Translations under genes and position numbers: made by a program | Part shown: positions 44,399-53,713 of the stretch, in pieces | Numbering within the stretch: the first letter of the stretch is position 1 | Layout: each line of letters begins with the position of its first letter | Notes under the pieces: generated by a model | Databases searched by the model: none | The model's input: only the letters and a program-made list of their open reading frames with translations | Told to the model about the DNA's origin: nothing | DNA from: VXLM01 sp965242665 | Lineage (GTDB): Bacteria > Chloroflexota > Dehalococcoidia > Lucifugimonadales > VXLM01 | Direction: 5' to 3' | Length of the DNA: 64,000 nt | Assembly (NCBI GenBank): GCA_965242665.1 | Contig: OZ251484.1 | Span: 3,224,001 to 3,288,000, forward strand

Positions 44399-46756
44399 TC
44401 ACTCGCGCGCCTCCGGGTCGATCTCCACCTCCCAAATGCGGCCTGTGCCGTCCAACTGTCCGGTGATGATTCGCGCGATGCCGTACTGTGGAAGAGAAAC
44501 GGCGGCCGCGCACTTGCCGTCGAACAGCACGCCGCGCACGTCGAAGCCGAAGTCGAGGTTGTCGAATCCATACTGCTTGCGCTCGTCTGGAAGGTCGTCG
44601 ATGTCTTCGGGAAAGACGTGCAGAAAGAAGGGCGCCTGAGTATCAGCGTCTCCGCACTGCTGCTTGACGTAATGCAGCTTGCCCCCGTCGAGGTACAGAT
44701 CGAACTCCGAGCGCGCGACCGGCTCGGTAGACACGATCGAGTCGTACTCGGAGATGAGTTTGGGACCTTGGACAACATACGTTGCGCTCCAAGCTGCGCC
44801 GCCGCCGTCGAGCCGACCGGTGCGAAGACCCGCGATGTCGAACTGAGGGAGATCGACCCTCGACATACATTTGCCGTCGAATAGCAAACCGAGATCGGTG
44901 AAGACGAAATCGAGGTTGTCGAATCCATGACCCCTGCGGTAGTAGGGAAGGTCGTTCTTGTCCTCAGGGAAGACGTGCAAGAAGAAGGTCGACCGGGTGT
45001 CTTCATGCTCACACGGCTCTCTGAGGTAGTACATCGTCCTGTCGACGAGATAGACGTCGAAATCCTCGCTCGCCAGGGGCTCCGCGGATACGAGCGATGG
45101 ATATGCGGATCGATAGGACACCAGCAAACCGGGCGCATCGTAGAGGAATAGATACTGGTTCTGGGGAGTGAGGAGCGCGTCAGTCTCAACGCGGTGGCGA
45201 GTGACGATGAATTTGCGGCTCGCAGGAGGAGGATATTCACTATTCATGAGGGCCAAGTTTAGATAGTACGACAGTCCGTTGCCCGCCGGGCGAAAGGGCA
45301 TTCTTCGGATGCCGATGAGATCGCCGACGGTGACGAACTCTCCAGCAGTCAACTCGCGGATAGTAAGCAGGTCCTGCTCTGCCGCCCTCGCTGCCTGAGC
45401 CGACTCTGCGCTGTACCCAACGCGGCTCATCAGGAAGCTGGATACTCCGAAGAGCAGGAGCGCGGCAACCGACGCGGCGGCGATGACGGCGTCTCGCCTG
45501 ATCAGCCTCATCGCCAAGAGCAGAACTACGGTGAAGAAGACCAAGGGGAGACCGATGTAATAGATGGTCTCGAAATGATGGAGTTCGGTGGTGTTGCGCA
45601 TTGGCAGCGCCCAGAAGAAGCCGAACGACGCCAGAGTAGCGAACAGGATCCGCGGACGGACGAACATCGAGCCGATCAGACTCGCTGCGGAGAGGGTGCC
45701 GCCGAGTACGAACGCTACGCTACCCGATAGCCACGACGGGCTTTCCGCCGCGCCGACAACACTAAGCAGGGCGTAAGGAATGAACATTCGGGAGATTCTA
45801 GAGAACTGCCCTTCCAGAAAATCCGCCCAAGGCCATGATGCTTGAACGACACCTTGGTCGAGGCCGGTGCGACTCAACATGGACTGGAAGGACGGCAGTT
45901 CGGTGAGCGGCCTCTCGCCGTCCAGGGCGATGTAATCCATGGCGAAATTGAAGGCGAGGACAGCCAGACCGAACCCGAGCGCGGCGATGCCCAGCAGCAG
46001 ATAGCGGCTGCGAAGCAGCGCGGCCGCCGCCTGCTTTGCCTTGACATAACGGAGGAGGGGAGGAGAAGCTGCGGGGGCGGAACGTGCCCGCAACAGATCA
46101 CGCGCCAGCCCAAAGACGACGAACGGCAGCAGCAAGGCCAAGACGTGCCACCCCAGCAGCAGCGCGATGCAGGCCTTGATCAGCAGCTGGCGGAAGCGGC
46201 CTTCCTGCACGAAGACGACCAGGCCATGGAAGGTCAACATGACCCCAAAGAAGTCGGGCATCGATTCGTTGGCCGTCACGTCGTTGTAGTAGAGCAAGTA
46301 GTACGATGAGAACGCCAGCAGCGCCGCCGTCAGTGCGATCCATCTGTTGGACACGATGCGGCAGAGCGACAGGTACACGAGGACCGCGGCGGCGGCGAAG
46401 AACAGCAGCATGAGGATTCTAGCGGCATAGATCTGAGCGGACGGGTTACCGGAGACTGGCAGAGTGGCCAGCTTCATGAGCGCGTACCCCCCGGGCGGGA
46501 AGCGGTTGTATGGGAGGTAACGGACAGCGCCGTCCGATCTCATGGACCAACTATCGAACCGCTGGAAACCGTGCTCGGAGGAGAATTTCACGGCTATTGC
46601 CAGGTGTTGAGAGGATATCCAGTTGTGTACCGTGGGTCGGTAGAAGTGGCCGCGGTCGCCCCCGAACGCGAACACCGTCGACAGCGCGAGCAACAGCAGG
46701 GCGAGGGGAAGCCATGCGGACCGCAGCGCGGGCTTCAGTCTGTCGATCGGGATCAT
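44399..46756 (-). CDS. GT-C-like polytopic membrane protein with duplicated C-terminal module
   Basis: A 785-residue paralogue of the protein at 23317 (both contain LPLALL.LALSTVF near the start and share the S.HGF, YNRFP.G.YAL and Y.SLCR segments). About eleven membrane helices are followed by two tandem copies of the 100-residue module (about 562-670 and 683-785), each with FD.YL....YLYVK..C...DT, FFLHV.PED, GFDNLDF and FDGKC. The paralogue has one copy. A glycosyl or polyprenyl-phosphate-linked transferase is plausible but unproven. Confidence 0.72.
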   Translation of the reverse strand: MIPIDRLKPALRSAWLPLALLLLALSTVFAFGGDRGHFYRPTVHNWISSQHLAIAVKFSSEHGFQRFDSWSMRSDGAVRYLPYNRFPPGGYALMKLATLPVSGNPSAQIYAARILMLLFFAAAAVLVYLSLCRIVSNRWIALTAALLAFSSYYLLYYNDVTANESMPDFFGVMLTFHGLVVFVQEGRFRQLLIKACIALLLGWHVLALLLPFVVFGLARDLLRARSAPAASPPLLRYVKAKQAAAALLRSRYLLLGIAALGFGLAVLAFNFAMDYIALDGERPLTELPSFQSMLSRTGLDQGVVQASWPWADFLEGQFSRISRMFIPYALLSVVGAAESPSWLSGSVAFVLGGTLSAASLIGSMFVRPRILFATLASFGFFWALPMRNTTELHHFETIYYIGLPLVFFTVVLLLAMRLIRRDAVIAAASVAALLLFGVSSFLMSRVGYSAESAQAARAAEQDLLTIRELTAGEFVTVGDLIGIRRMPFRPAGNGLSYYLNLALMNSEYPPPASRKFIVTRHRVETDALLTPQNQYLFLYDAPGLLVSYRSAYPSLVSAEPLASEDFDVYLVDRTMYYLREPCEHEDTRSTFFLHVFPEDKNDLPYYRRGHGFDNLDFVFTDLGLLFDGKCMSRVDLPQFDIAGLRTGRLDGGGAAWSATYVVQGPKLISEYDSIVSTEPVARSEFDLYLDGGKLHYVKQQCGDADTQAPFFLHVFPEDIDDLPDERKQYGFDNLDFGFDVRGVLFDGKCAAAVSLPQYGIARIITGQLDGTGRIWEVEIDPEARE

Positions 46757-46971
46757 GCTTGGGATCTGGAAGGCGAGAGGATGCTCACGGAAAGACCAAC
46801 GACCTGTTGGGATGGATTCCGGCCCCGCAATTCTACACTCCGAATACCGATCATGCCACAGAGACCGCCGTTCCGTTTACTGCCTCGACATGTGACGTGA
46901 TATGATGGCCCCACGGTCGTCGGGTTGCGGCCCCGGCGACGATGCATCGGATGCGTGAGAGGAACAGAAGA

Positions 46972-47229
46972 TTGAGTAAAGCCGGATTGGTACTCGGCAT
47001 AATCGCCATGGTGCTCAGCCTCATCATCCCAGTTTGGAGCCAGTTCGTCACTATTCCCTGCATAGCAGCAGGACTCCTACTCTCCGGTTCGGCATTCTAT
47101 CAGGCGCGAAAGTCCGGAACACACTCTGGTGTCGCAATTGCCAGCTGGGTGACCAACGCAATTGCACTCGTACTCATCAACCCGGCGTTCATTACCTTTA
47201 CGTGGGTATTGTCCGGATGGGATACTTAG
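46972..47229 (+). CDS. Small membrane protein, paralogue A
   Basis: An 85-residue protein with three hydrophobic stretches (KAGLVLGIIAMVLSLIIPVW and two more). It resembles DUF4190-like proteins. TTG 46972 is taken as start, because gagagg lies nine bases upstream and the N-terminus (SKAGLVLGI) then aligns with paralogue B (MDSKGLILGV). An ATG at 46942 is possible. Function unknown. Confidence 0.6.
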   Translation: MSKAGLVLGIIAMVLSLIIPVWSQFVTIPCIAAGLLLSGSAFYQARKSGTHSGVAIASWVTNAIALVLINPAFITFTWVLSGWDT

Positions 47230-47427
47230 CACAAACAACCGATCCGCTTGTGAACTTGAAGATACATGATGATTCATCAAACGCCACCGAACGCAGGCGG
47301 GCCGCTAGCGTGCTCGAGCACAACGGTGACCAATCGACTCCGGCCACAGGGCCAAGGTCGCAGGATTCGCACGTAGGCCCGACCGATGGCTATGAAGAGA
47401 GCGGGCAGCTCAGAGGAGAACGTATAG

Positions 47428-47733
47428 ATGGACTCGAAAGGACTGATTCTTGGAGTAACAGGCCTGGTTCTTGGGGTAACGGGCCTGGCGTTTAGTATTT
47501 TCGGAGCTCTTAATTTGTATAGTGTACATTTCATACTTGCTTATCTGGGCCTACTTGGCACCGTGGCAACGATTCCTTGTGTAGCAATAGGACTCCCGCT
47601 CTCCGCAGCTGCATTCTATCAATCTCGAGAGTCCGGAACACGCTATGGTATCCCAATTGCAATAGCCGGCTGCGTGACAGGCGTAGCCGCGATAGTATTC
47701 TCCTCGTGGCTGGGTGTGTTGTTGGGACAGTAG
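47428..47733 (+). CDS. Small membrane protein, paralogue B
   Basis: A 101-residue protein with the same layout as paralogue A: SKGLILGVTGLVLGVTG at the N-terminus, a shared TIPC.A.GL.LS..AFYQ.R.SGT segment, and a final hydrophobic helix. ATG 47428 has gaggag upstream. Its 199-bp spacing from paralogue A suggests a tandem duplication that has since diverged. Confidence 0.65.
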   Translation: MDSKGLILGVTGLVLGVTGLAFSIFGALNLYSVHFILAYLGLLGTVATIPCVAIGLPLSAAAFYQSRESGTRYGIPIAIAGCVTGVAAIVFSSWLGVLLGQ

Positions 47734-48174
47734 TGGGCAGTAACGGCATTCTTCGATTGGGCCCCTTATTGGGCTCGTTAGTGTAGGTATTCCTGACGGT
47801 TCCGTTTACTTTCTAGATAGCACGGAACGATGTATTGCAACAGGTTGCCCCCACACCGTAAACCCCCCTCACGTCATTCCCGCAACCCACCCCACGTCAT
47901 TCCCGCAACCCCCTCCCGTCGCTCCCGCGCCCCCTCACGTCTATTCCCGGCCTCCCCACGTCATTCCCGCGAAGGCGGGAATCTAGCGCCGCACGTCCCC
48001 CGCACGTCATATTGACACCCCCACCCCAACGAAGGAAACGAAACCAGAAAGTCCACGGCATTGACACACCAGGGGAGGCGTGCGAAAATCGATCCTACTC
48101 GTACGAAGTGCGCGCGGGTGGCGTTTTCGCGCACTCTCGAGGCATCCTTTCCGCATTTTGGAATCCCCCCTCCA
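47734..48174. repeat. Gap of 441 bp with dRS3-like array
   Basis: Contains gttccgtttacttt at 47799-47812, the same sequence as the ends of the element at 6646, then an array of five half units from 47872 ending in a full hairpin (to 47986). No supported gene. The right end of the putative element is missing. Confidence 0.65.
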
Positions 48175-49824
48175 ATGAAGATGGACCGTGAATCGAACCA
48201 TTCCTCCGGCCCCCGCGCGCATACACGTTCGCATCAAGAGTCGGACGACGGAGTCCGGCGCGCGGTCATGAGATATGCCCGGATAGCATGGAGTCGCCTC
48301 CCTCTCTTGATGTTCATAGCGGCCATGCTCATCGCGTCGTTCGCCTACGGCGGCCTCGTCGGCAGGTATCAGCTGTTTCCCTTTCAGATCGTCTCCGACG
48401 GTCTGAAGACTCTGCGGACTCTGCGAGACACGACTGGGACGGCGGACGTTGGACAATTCGAGCGATTCGTGGGTGGCGGAGAAATCGAGCAGCCCGCGGA
48501 CGAGGAAGAGTTCTGGCAGCCCCCGGACGACGGTGGGTTTAGGAAGCTCTTCTCGGATTCGCGGCACGAAAACGTAGCCGCGAACCGAATCGAGTTCTTG
48601 GACGGCGATTCGCTCCATGAGCCGCTGCTATGGCACGGCGGACGATTCCAATTCATGGATCTTTGCCCGGAATGGGGATGCCTGGCGGTACAGTTCGGGA
48701 TCGACGGCGAACCCGAGCACGTCTATCCCTTGCGACCCGACGCCCTGGAGCAGGCGGCGAACGACGCCGCCACTGACGAATTCCCCTTCGAACTCGCCCC
48801 TACCTTCTCGTTCGTTCGAGATCTTCACCCCTTCGGGATGTCGCAGTACCCGAACGGCGACCTGCTGGTGGTGTTTCATACCGAGAACTACACTTCCTTT
48901 CCCGCTGGCAGAGGCGTGGCCAGGATCGACCGCAACGGATATCCCGTCTGGTTCCGCCAAGATTACAGCCATCATTGGCCATGGATAGAGGAAGACGGAT
49001 CAGCGCTGGTTTCCGGGCGCTCGATAGTCGATGAGCCCATATCTGTTCTACCCAAGCGTGGTCTTCCTATCGTGCTCGAATGTAGTACGGGTGCCTACTG
49101 GGATTCTGTGAACGTCATCGACGGAGATGGACGGATCCTCAAGAGCATCGATCTGACCGGGGCCATGCTGGATTCGCAATTCGCCCCTATCTTGGTCGAC
49201 GCTTCCAATCCGAGGGGTACGCGTCCACGGATCCCTTGCGATCCTCTCCACTTGAACTACATCCACCGGATCGTCGATGACGTGCAGGGCGTGTGGGGCA
49301 TGTCGTCTGGCGATCTCGTGGTGTCCATGCGCGCCGTGAGCGCGTTCGCAATTCTCGACGGGGAGTCTGGGCGCGTGAAGCGGTTGGTGCGCGGCAGTTT
49401 CCGCTATCAACACAGCGTTCATCACCTGGAGGATTCGCGGTTCTTGATGTTCGACAATCAAGGCAGTGATGGAGAGTACGGCCCGTCGAGGCTGCTGATG
49501 GTGGATCTTGCGGACGGCCGGGAGACCGCGATCTTTCCTAACGAAAGTACTCCGGAATCATTGCGTGGTCTTTACTCGAGCATCATGGGTGAGATAGATA
49601 TCTCTCCTGACCGAAGTCGTGCGATAGTCACATTTACCAATGAAGGCGTTGCGGTAGAGGTGCGCCTTTCGGACGGTGCGGCCCTAAACGTCTTCCGTTC
49701 CCTGCACGACGTGTCTAGTCTGGATCAGTTTCCCGAAGAGCATGCGACTCAGTCGGCCCTCTTCCTCATACAGGGCATTGACTACGTCCATAACCAGGAA
49801 GAAAAAACCTCTTCGCAGGAGTAA
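48175..49824 (+). CDS. Arylsulfotransferase-like membrane-anchored protein
   Basis: A 549-residue protein. An N-terminal membrane anchor (about residues 32-54) is followed by a beta-propeller-like domain with the phrases PNGDLLVVF, QHSVHHLEDSRFLMFDNQG and DISPDRSRAIV, resembling arylsulfate sulfotransferase (ASST) family members. ASST transfers sulfate from aryl sulfates to phenols in the periplasm through a His. The active-site His cannot be assigned with certainty here. ATG 48175 is used; an ATG at 48268 would start just ahead of the anchor. Confidence 0.65.
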   Translation: MKMDRESNHSSGPRAHTRSHQESDDGVRRAVMRYARIAWSRLPLLMFIAAMLIASFAYGGLVGRYQLFPFQIVSDGLKTLRTLRDTTGTADVGQFERFVGGGEIEQPADEEEFWQPPDDGGFRKLFSDSRHENVAANRIEFLDGDSLHEPLLWHGGRFQFMDLCPEWGCLAVQFGIDGEPEHVYPLRPDALEQAANDAATDEFPFELAPTFSFVRDLHPFGMSQYPNGDLLVVFHTENYTSFPAGRGVARIDRNGYPVWFRQDYSHHWPWIEEDGSALVSGRSIVDEPISVLPKRGLPIVLECSTGAYWDSVNVIDGDGRILKSIDLTGAMLDSQFAPILVDASNPRGTRPRIPCDPLHLNYIHRIVDDVQGVWGMSSGDLVVSMRAVSAFAILDGESGRVKRLVRGSFRYQHSVHHLEDSRFLMFDNQGSDGEYGPSRLLMVDLADGRETAIFPNESTPESLRGLYSSIMGEIDISPDRSRAIVTFTNEGVAVEVRLSDGAALNVFRSLHDVSSLDQFPEEHATQSALFLIQGIDYVHNQEEKTSSQE

Positions 49825-49988
49825 CGGCCCGCATAGACGCGCGGGGATGCGGCCCCTGCGCTGCCCGTCCCTGTCGTTCGTACGCTCGGATGATAGGACA
49901 AGTTGACCTGTCGCTTGCCAGCCAGTATAGTAATGCCGTACCGTGCAGACTCGGTCTGTATGGCCATATTGCCTTGAGGTCTACACAC

Positions 49989-50879
49989 ATGCAATACCAT
50001 ATTGCGGGACGCGCCTATGAAGTCGTGGAAGGGTGGGGAACCCTGCCGGACGGGTATACCTTTCATCAAGTCGCCGGCGTCGCAGCGGATGACGAGGACA
50101 ACGTCTACCTCTTCATGCGAGGCGACCACAATGTGATCGTCCTCGACCGTGACGGTAACTTCCTGCGCGTGTGGGACGCCCAGTTCACGCAGCCGCACGG
50201 AATGACGATAGGGCGCGACGGTAACCTCTACTTCGCAGACATGGGCGACCACACCGTTACCAAGTACTCTCCCAACGGCGAACTGCTCATGACGCTTGGC
50301 AACAAGAACCAGCCGTCAGACACGGGAGGAGAAGTCGAACAATTCCTCGTCGTCCGCGCTGCAGGCCCCTTCAACAGGCCTACAGGGATAGCCGCCGCCG
50401 AGTCAGGGGATATCTTCGTCTCTGACGGCTACTTGAACGCACGGGTTCACAAATTCGCATCCGACGGATCTTATCTGATGGCTTGGGGCGCGCCGGGCAA
50501 GACTGCCCCCTCTCACTTCCACAACCCCCATGGCATCGGTATTGACCCCGCGGGGCGCGTGATCGTTTGCGACCGTGAGAACCACCGAATCCAAGTGTTC
50601 GATCAAGAAGGCAGTCCTCTTGACATATGGACCGCGGACTTTCGACTCCCGACCTCCGTCTGCTTCGGGCCGGACGATACCGTTCTAGTGACGGAGCTGG
50701 AGCACCGCTTCAGCATCCTCGATCTGGACGGCAACTTGATTGGACGTTGGGGCGGTGAGGAACGACGCCAACCGGGCCACTTCGTCGCTCCACACTGCGT
50801 GACGGTAGATTCGCGCGGAGACATCTACATTGGCGAGGTGCTCGAAGGTAGGCGCATCCAAAAATTCGCCAGGATCTGA
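49989..50879 (+). CDS. NHL-repeat beta-propeller protein
   Basis: A 296-residue protein made of NHL repeats (for example VAADDEDNVYLFMR, MTIGRDGNLYFADMGDH, GIGIDPAGRVIVCDREN, VTVDSRGDIYIGEV) with the H(R/T)V/IQ(V)F half-repeats. Similar soluble propellers include peptidyl-hydroxyglycine lyases and lactonase-like enzymes; no signal peptide is visible in the chosen start (ATG 49989). The function is open. Confidence 0.72.
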   Translation: MQYHIAGRAYEVVEGWGTLPDGYTFHQVAGVAADDEDNVYLFMRGDHNVIVLDRDGNFLRVWDAQFTQPHGMTIGRDGNLYFADMGDHTVTKYSPNGELLMTLGNKNQPSDTGGEVEQFLVVRAAGPFNRPTGIAAAESGDIFVSDGYLNARVHKFASDGSYLMAWGAPGKTAPSHFHNPHGIGIDPAGRVIVCDRENHRIQVFDQEGSPLDIWTADFRLPTSVCFGPDDTVLVTELEHRFSILDLDGNLIGRWGGEERRQPGHFVAPHCVTVDSRGDIYIGEVLEGRRIQKFARI

Positions 50880-51034
50880 GCCCCCGCGATCAGGTGTAAA
50901 CTGACAGGCCGAATGGGTCGATTCGACGATACTCTCACTTCAGTCCATCGGCATCCGATGGTGACACCTCATCCATTCCCTGATATGATGCTCTGAGGAA
51001 CTTGGCGTACCCAATCGAACTGGAGGACAAGTAC

Positions 51035-52675
51035 ATGGACGGCGATACCGCGATAGCGAAGATTCTGAAAGCCGAAGGAGTCGAATGGATAGCCGCGTTT
51101 CCAGCGCAGACCCTGATCGACGCAGTCGCGAAGGAAGGAATTCGCCCTATCATCACTCGTCAAGAGCGTGCAGGCGTGAACATGGCCGACGGCTTCAGCC
51201 GCGTCATGAACGGACGCAAGATCGGCGTGTTCTCCATGCAGCGCGGGCCCGGGGCCGAAAACGCCTTTGGCGGCGTCGCGCAAGGATTCGCCGACAATGT
51301 CCCCTTCCTCGTCTTGCCAGGAGGACACGAACGAACCCGCTTCGGCGTCCACCCAGGCTTCGACTCCGTGAGCCACTACAGGGGAATCACCAAATGGTCT
51401 GGATACCTCACCGACCCGTCCCGTATCCCAGAGCTCTTCCGCACTGCATTCACACAAATGAAGCACGGTCGACCCGCACCGACCATGATCGAGATACCAT
51501 CCGATATCGCAGTCGGCGAATACCCAGGAGAACTCGACTATCGACCGGTAAAGGTCCATCGCTCGTCGGCTGACCCCGACTTGGTGCGCGAACTCACGTC
51601 CGCACTCTTGAAAGCAGACGCCCCGATGATGTATGTAGGGCAGGGCGTCCATTACGCCGAGGCCTACGACGAGCTAGTTCAATTCGCCGAGTTGACCAAC
51701 ATTCCGGTGATGACCACTTTGGCAGGGAAGAGCGCCTTTCCAGAAAATCACCGGCTCTCGTTGGGAACAGGCGCCAACTCTGGCACATTGATGGTTCATC
51801 ATTACCTGAAGAAGACCGACTTCGTGCTTGGCGTCGGCGCTAGCTTCACCAACACCCACTTCAACGCCCCCGTGCCCAAGAACGTCCCGCTCGCTCAGAT
51901 CACCAACGCAATTGAGGACATCAATAAGGACCACGAGATCGACTACGGCGCCATTGGAGACGCCAAGCTGGTGCTCCGCCAGTTGATCGAGGAGGTCAGG
52001 CGGCAGGCAGGGGAGAATGGGCGGGGAGATGTCAACGGCGTGGTCGAGGAGGTCGCGTCTGTCAAAGCCGAGTTTATGAAGGAGTGGGGCCCCCATCTAA
52101 ACTCCGATGAGACGCCCATCAGTCCGTACCGTGTGTTGACCGAGCTCACGAAGGTCATCGACCCCGATAACGCCATCGTGACACACGACTCCGGCTACCC
52201 CCGTGAACAGTTCGTCCCATTCTGGCCGTCGAATACCCCGCATTCCTACATCGGCTGGGGCAAGTCGACCCAGCTAGGGTACGGACTCGGCCTCGCACTC
52301 GGCGCGAAGATGGCAGCACCCGAACGACAAGTCATCAACGTGATGGGCGACGCAGCCTTCGGAATGTCGGGGCTGGACATAGAAACCGCCGCTCGGGCAA
52401 AGATTGGCATCATGACCATCGTCCTGAACAACGGCGTCATGACACACTACGACACGCATATGCCGTTTTCCAGCAAGCGGTACGGTACAAATGCTTTCGG
52501 CGGCGAATACGCCAAAGTCGCGGATGGACTAGGAGCGCACACGGAGGTCGTCGAGACGCCCGACCAACTCGCTCCCGCCGTCCGCCGCGCAGTGAAGGCG
52601 AACGAGAACGGCCAACCAGCTCTGATCGAGGCGAAAACCAAAGCCGAGGAGAACGTGGCGCACTACTACCGGTAG
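51035..52675 (+). CDS. Thiamine diphosphate-requiring enzyme (acetolactate synthase-like)
   Basis: A 546-residue member of the POX/ALS family. The catalytic Glu that activates ThDP is in TRQERAGVNMADGFSR, and the ThDP/Mg2+ binding segment is VMGDAAFGMSGLDIETAARAKIGIMTIVLNN (motif GDGx-type, here GDAAFGMS ending NN). No FAD-binding subgroup motif is evident. It decarboxylates or ligates 2-oxoacids; the product is not determined. ATG 51035 has GGAGG eight bases upstream, and the frame upstream to 51002 lacks this. Confidence 0.82.
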   Translation: MDGDTAIAKILKAEGVEWIAAFPAQTLIDAVAKEGIRPIITRQERAGVNMADGFSRVMNGRKIGVFSMQRGPGAENAFGGVAQGFADNVPFLVLPGGHERTRFGVHPGFDSVSHYRGITKWSGYLTDPSRIPELFRTAFTQMKHGRPAPTMIEIPSDIAVGEYPGELDYRPVKVHRSSADPDLVRELTSALLKADAPMMYVGQGVHYAEAYDELVQFAELTNIPVMTTLAGKSAFPENHRLSLGTGANSGTLMVHHYLKKTDFVLGVGASFTNTHFNAPVPKNVPLAQITNAIEDINKDHEIDYGAIGDAKLVLRQLIEEVRRQAGENGRGDVNGVVEEVASVKAEFMKEWGPHLNSDETPISPYRVLTELTKVIDPDNAIVTHDSGYPREQFVPFWPSNTPHSYIGWGKSTQLGYGLGLALGAKMAAPERQVINVMGDAAFGMSGLDIETAARAKIGIMTIVLNNGVMTHYDTHMPFSSKRYGTNAFGGEYAKVADGLGAHTEVVETPDQLAPAVRRAVKANENGQPALIEAKTKAEENVAHYYR

Positions 52676-52750
52676 AAACAACGTTGCCTGTCGACATCTC
52701 GCCATTGAAAGGAGCAAAGTGGAAAATCAAGCGTTCGGACTCTTTACATA

Positions 52751-52883
52751 GGCCAGTCGGTACTGTTGACTTATGGTTGATTGCATTTTTCGATAATCTC
52801 CTTCATATAGCCTCTCTCTACGTCCGTCATGATTGTGCCTCTCCTTTCGTCTATCAACCACAAGTCAACAGTACCGGCCAGTC
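52751..52883. mobile_element. 117-bp MITE with 8-bp target duplication
   Basis: Inverted repeats of 21 bp (one mismatch) lie at 52759-52779 and 52855-52875, beginning GGTACTGTTGACTT. They are flanked by a perfect 8-bp direct repeat ggccagtc at 52751-52758 and 52876-52883. The 8-bp duplication and the GGTnCTGTTG-like ends recall IS6-family termini. No transposase inside. On the minus strand a 19-codon frame (52771-52830) has a gagagg ribosome site and stops inside the inverted repeat. Confidence 0.9.
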
Positions 52884-52895
52884 CATTGGTGTAGA

Positions 52896-52915
52896 CTTAG
52901 CCTAGTTTAGCTAAG
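52896..52915. promoter_or_regulatory. Palindrome ahead of the antitoxin gene (candidate operator)
   Basis: CTTAGC and GCTAAG flank an 8-bp spacer, 11-30 bp upstream of the antitoxin ATG. Phd/YefM antitoxins usually repress their own promoter through such palindromes. It also overlaps the putative -10 region. Confidence 0.5.
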
Positions 52916-52925
52916 AGGTGCTCCG

Positions 52926-53150
52926 ATGCAAGTCAATATGCACGCCGCCAAATCCCAACTTTCCATGCTCGGCGAACTTGCTTGGAAGGGAGAAAAAGTC
53001 GTCATTGCGAAGGCAGGCGAGCCGTATTTGGATCTGGTTCCTCATCAGAAGTCCCAATGCAAGCTGGGCTTGCTGAAGGGGAAAATCCAAGTAGCCCCCG
53101 ACTTCGATGAGACGCCCCCGGAACTCATTGAAGCGTTTGAGGGCAAGTAG
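52926..53150 (+). CDS. Phd/YefM-family antitoxin
   Basis: A 74-residue protein with the N-terminal Phd/YefM DNA-binding pattern (MQVNMHAAKSQLSMLGELAWKGEKVVIAKAGEP), followed by an acidic C-terminal tail that would neutralise the toxin. ATG 52926 has agaggtg upstream. Its stop overlaps the toxin start by one base (TAG/GTG), typical of coupled toxin-antitoxin genes. Confidence 0.85.
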   Translation: MQVNMHAAKSQLSMLGELAWKGEKVVIAKAGEPYLDLVPHQKSQCKLGLLKGKIQVAPDFDETPPELIEAFEGK

Positions 53151-53519
53151 TGGATCGTCTTCTCCTGGATACCCACGTGGTGTTGTGGGCTCTCGATGAC
53201 CATCCAAAGTTGTCATTGAAGGCTCGCAGCGCCATTACCGATCCTGCCAATGAGGTATTCGTCAGTGCAGCCAGTATCTGGGAGATCGCCATCAAACGCT
53301 CCCTCGGGAAGCTCCAAGCGCCGGACAGCATAACCTCCTGGGTAGAAGCGTCGGGGTTCTTGGAGCTTCCCGTCACCTCGTTTCATGCGCAACAGGCCGT
53401 TCCACCACCGAGACCCCTTCGACAGGATGCTCGTGGCTCAAGCACAGGCGGAAGGGCTAATCATCGTCACCGCAGACCAGCATATCCGTCTCTACGGCGT
53501 GCGTACCATGACCACCTAA
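53150..53519 (+). pseudogene. PIN-domain (VapC-like) toxin, frameshifted
   Basis: The frame from GTG 53150 encodes a PIN N-terminus (LLLDTHVVLWALDD, then SAASIWEIAIKRSLGKL, with the first and second acidic residues). It loses its frame near 53400. The +1 frame from 53403 restores the PIN C-terminus (HHRDPFDRMLVAQAQAEGL, then IVTADQHI) with the remaining acidic residues, ending at TAA 53517-53519. A small indel at the FHAQQA / HHRDPF junction separates them. The toxin is probably inactive, or its expression needs frameshifting; sequencing error is the third possibility. Confidence 0.8.
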
Positions 53520-53713
53520 AGGGGGCGAGCCTTGAAGCCGTTTGCGTCACTCGTCACTTGACTTGAATTTGTGCAGGGATTGGGTTTCGCGGGCCCTCCC
53601 GCCGTAAGGTTGCCAAACGGACCTGCCGAACGAAACCTTCAAGTCACCAGTTGATCGAACTGCTAACGACTCCAGATCCGCCACCACCGACGGGTAGGGC
53701 ATTGACCGATCCA

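Noticed and set aside
52751..52883. IS6-family transposase
   Set aside because: No transposase frame is present in the window; only end similarity and the 8-bp duplication suggest the family.
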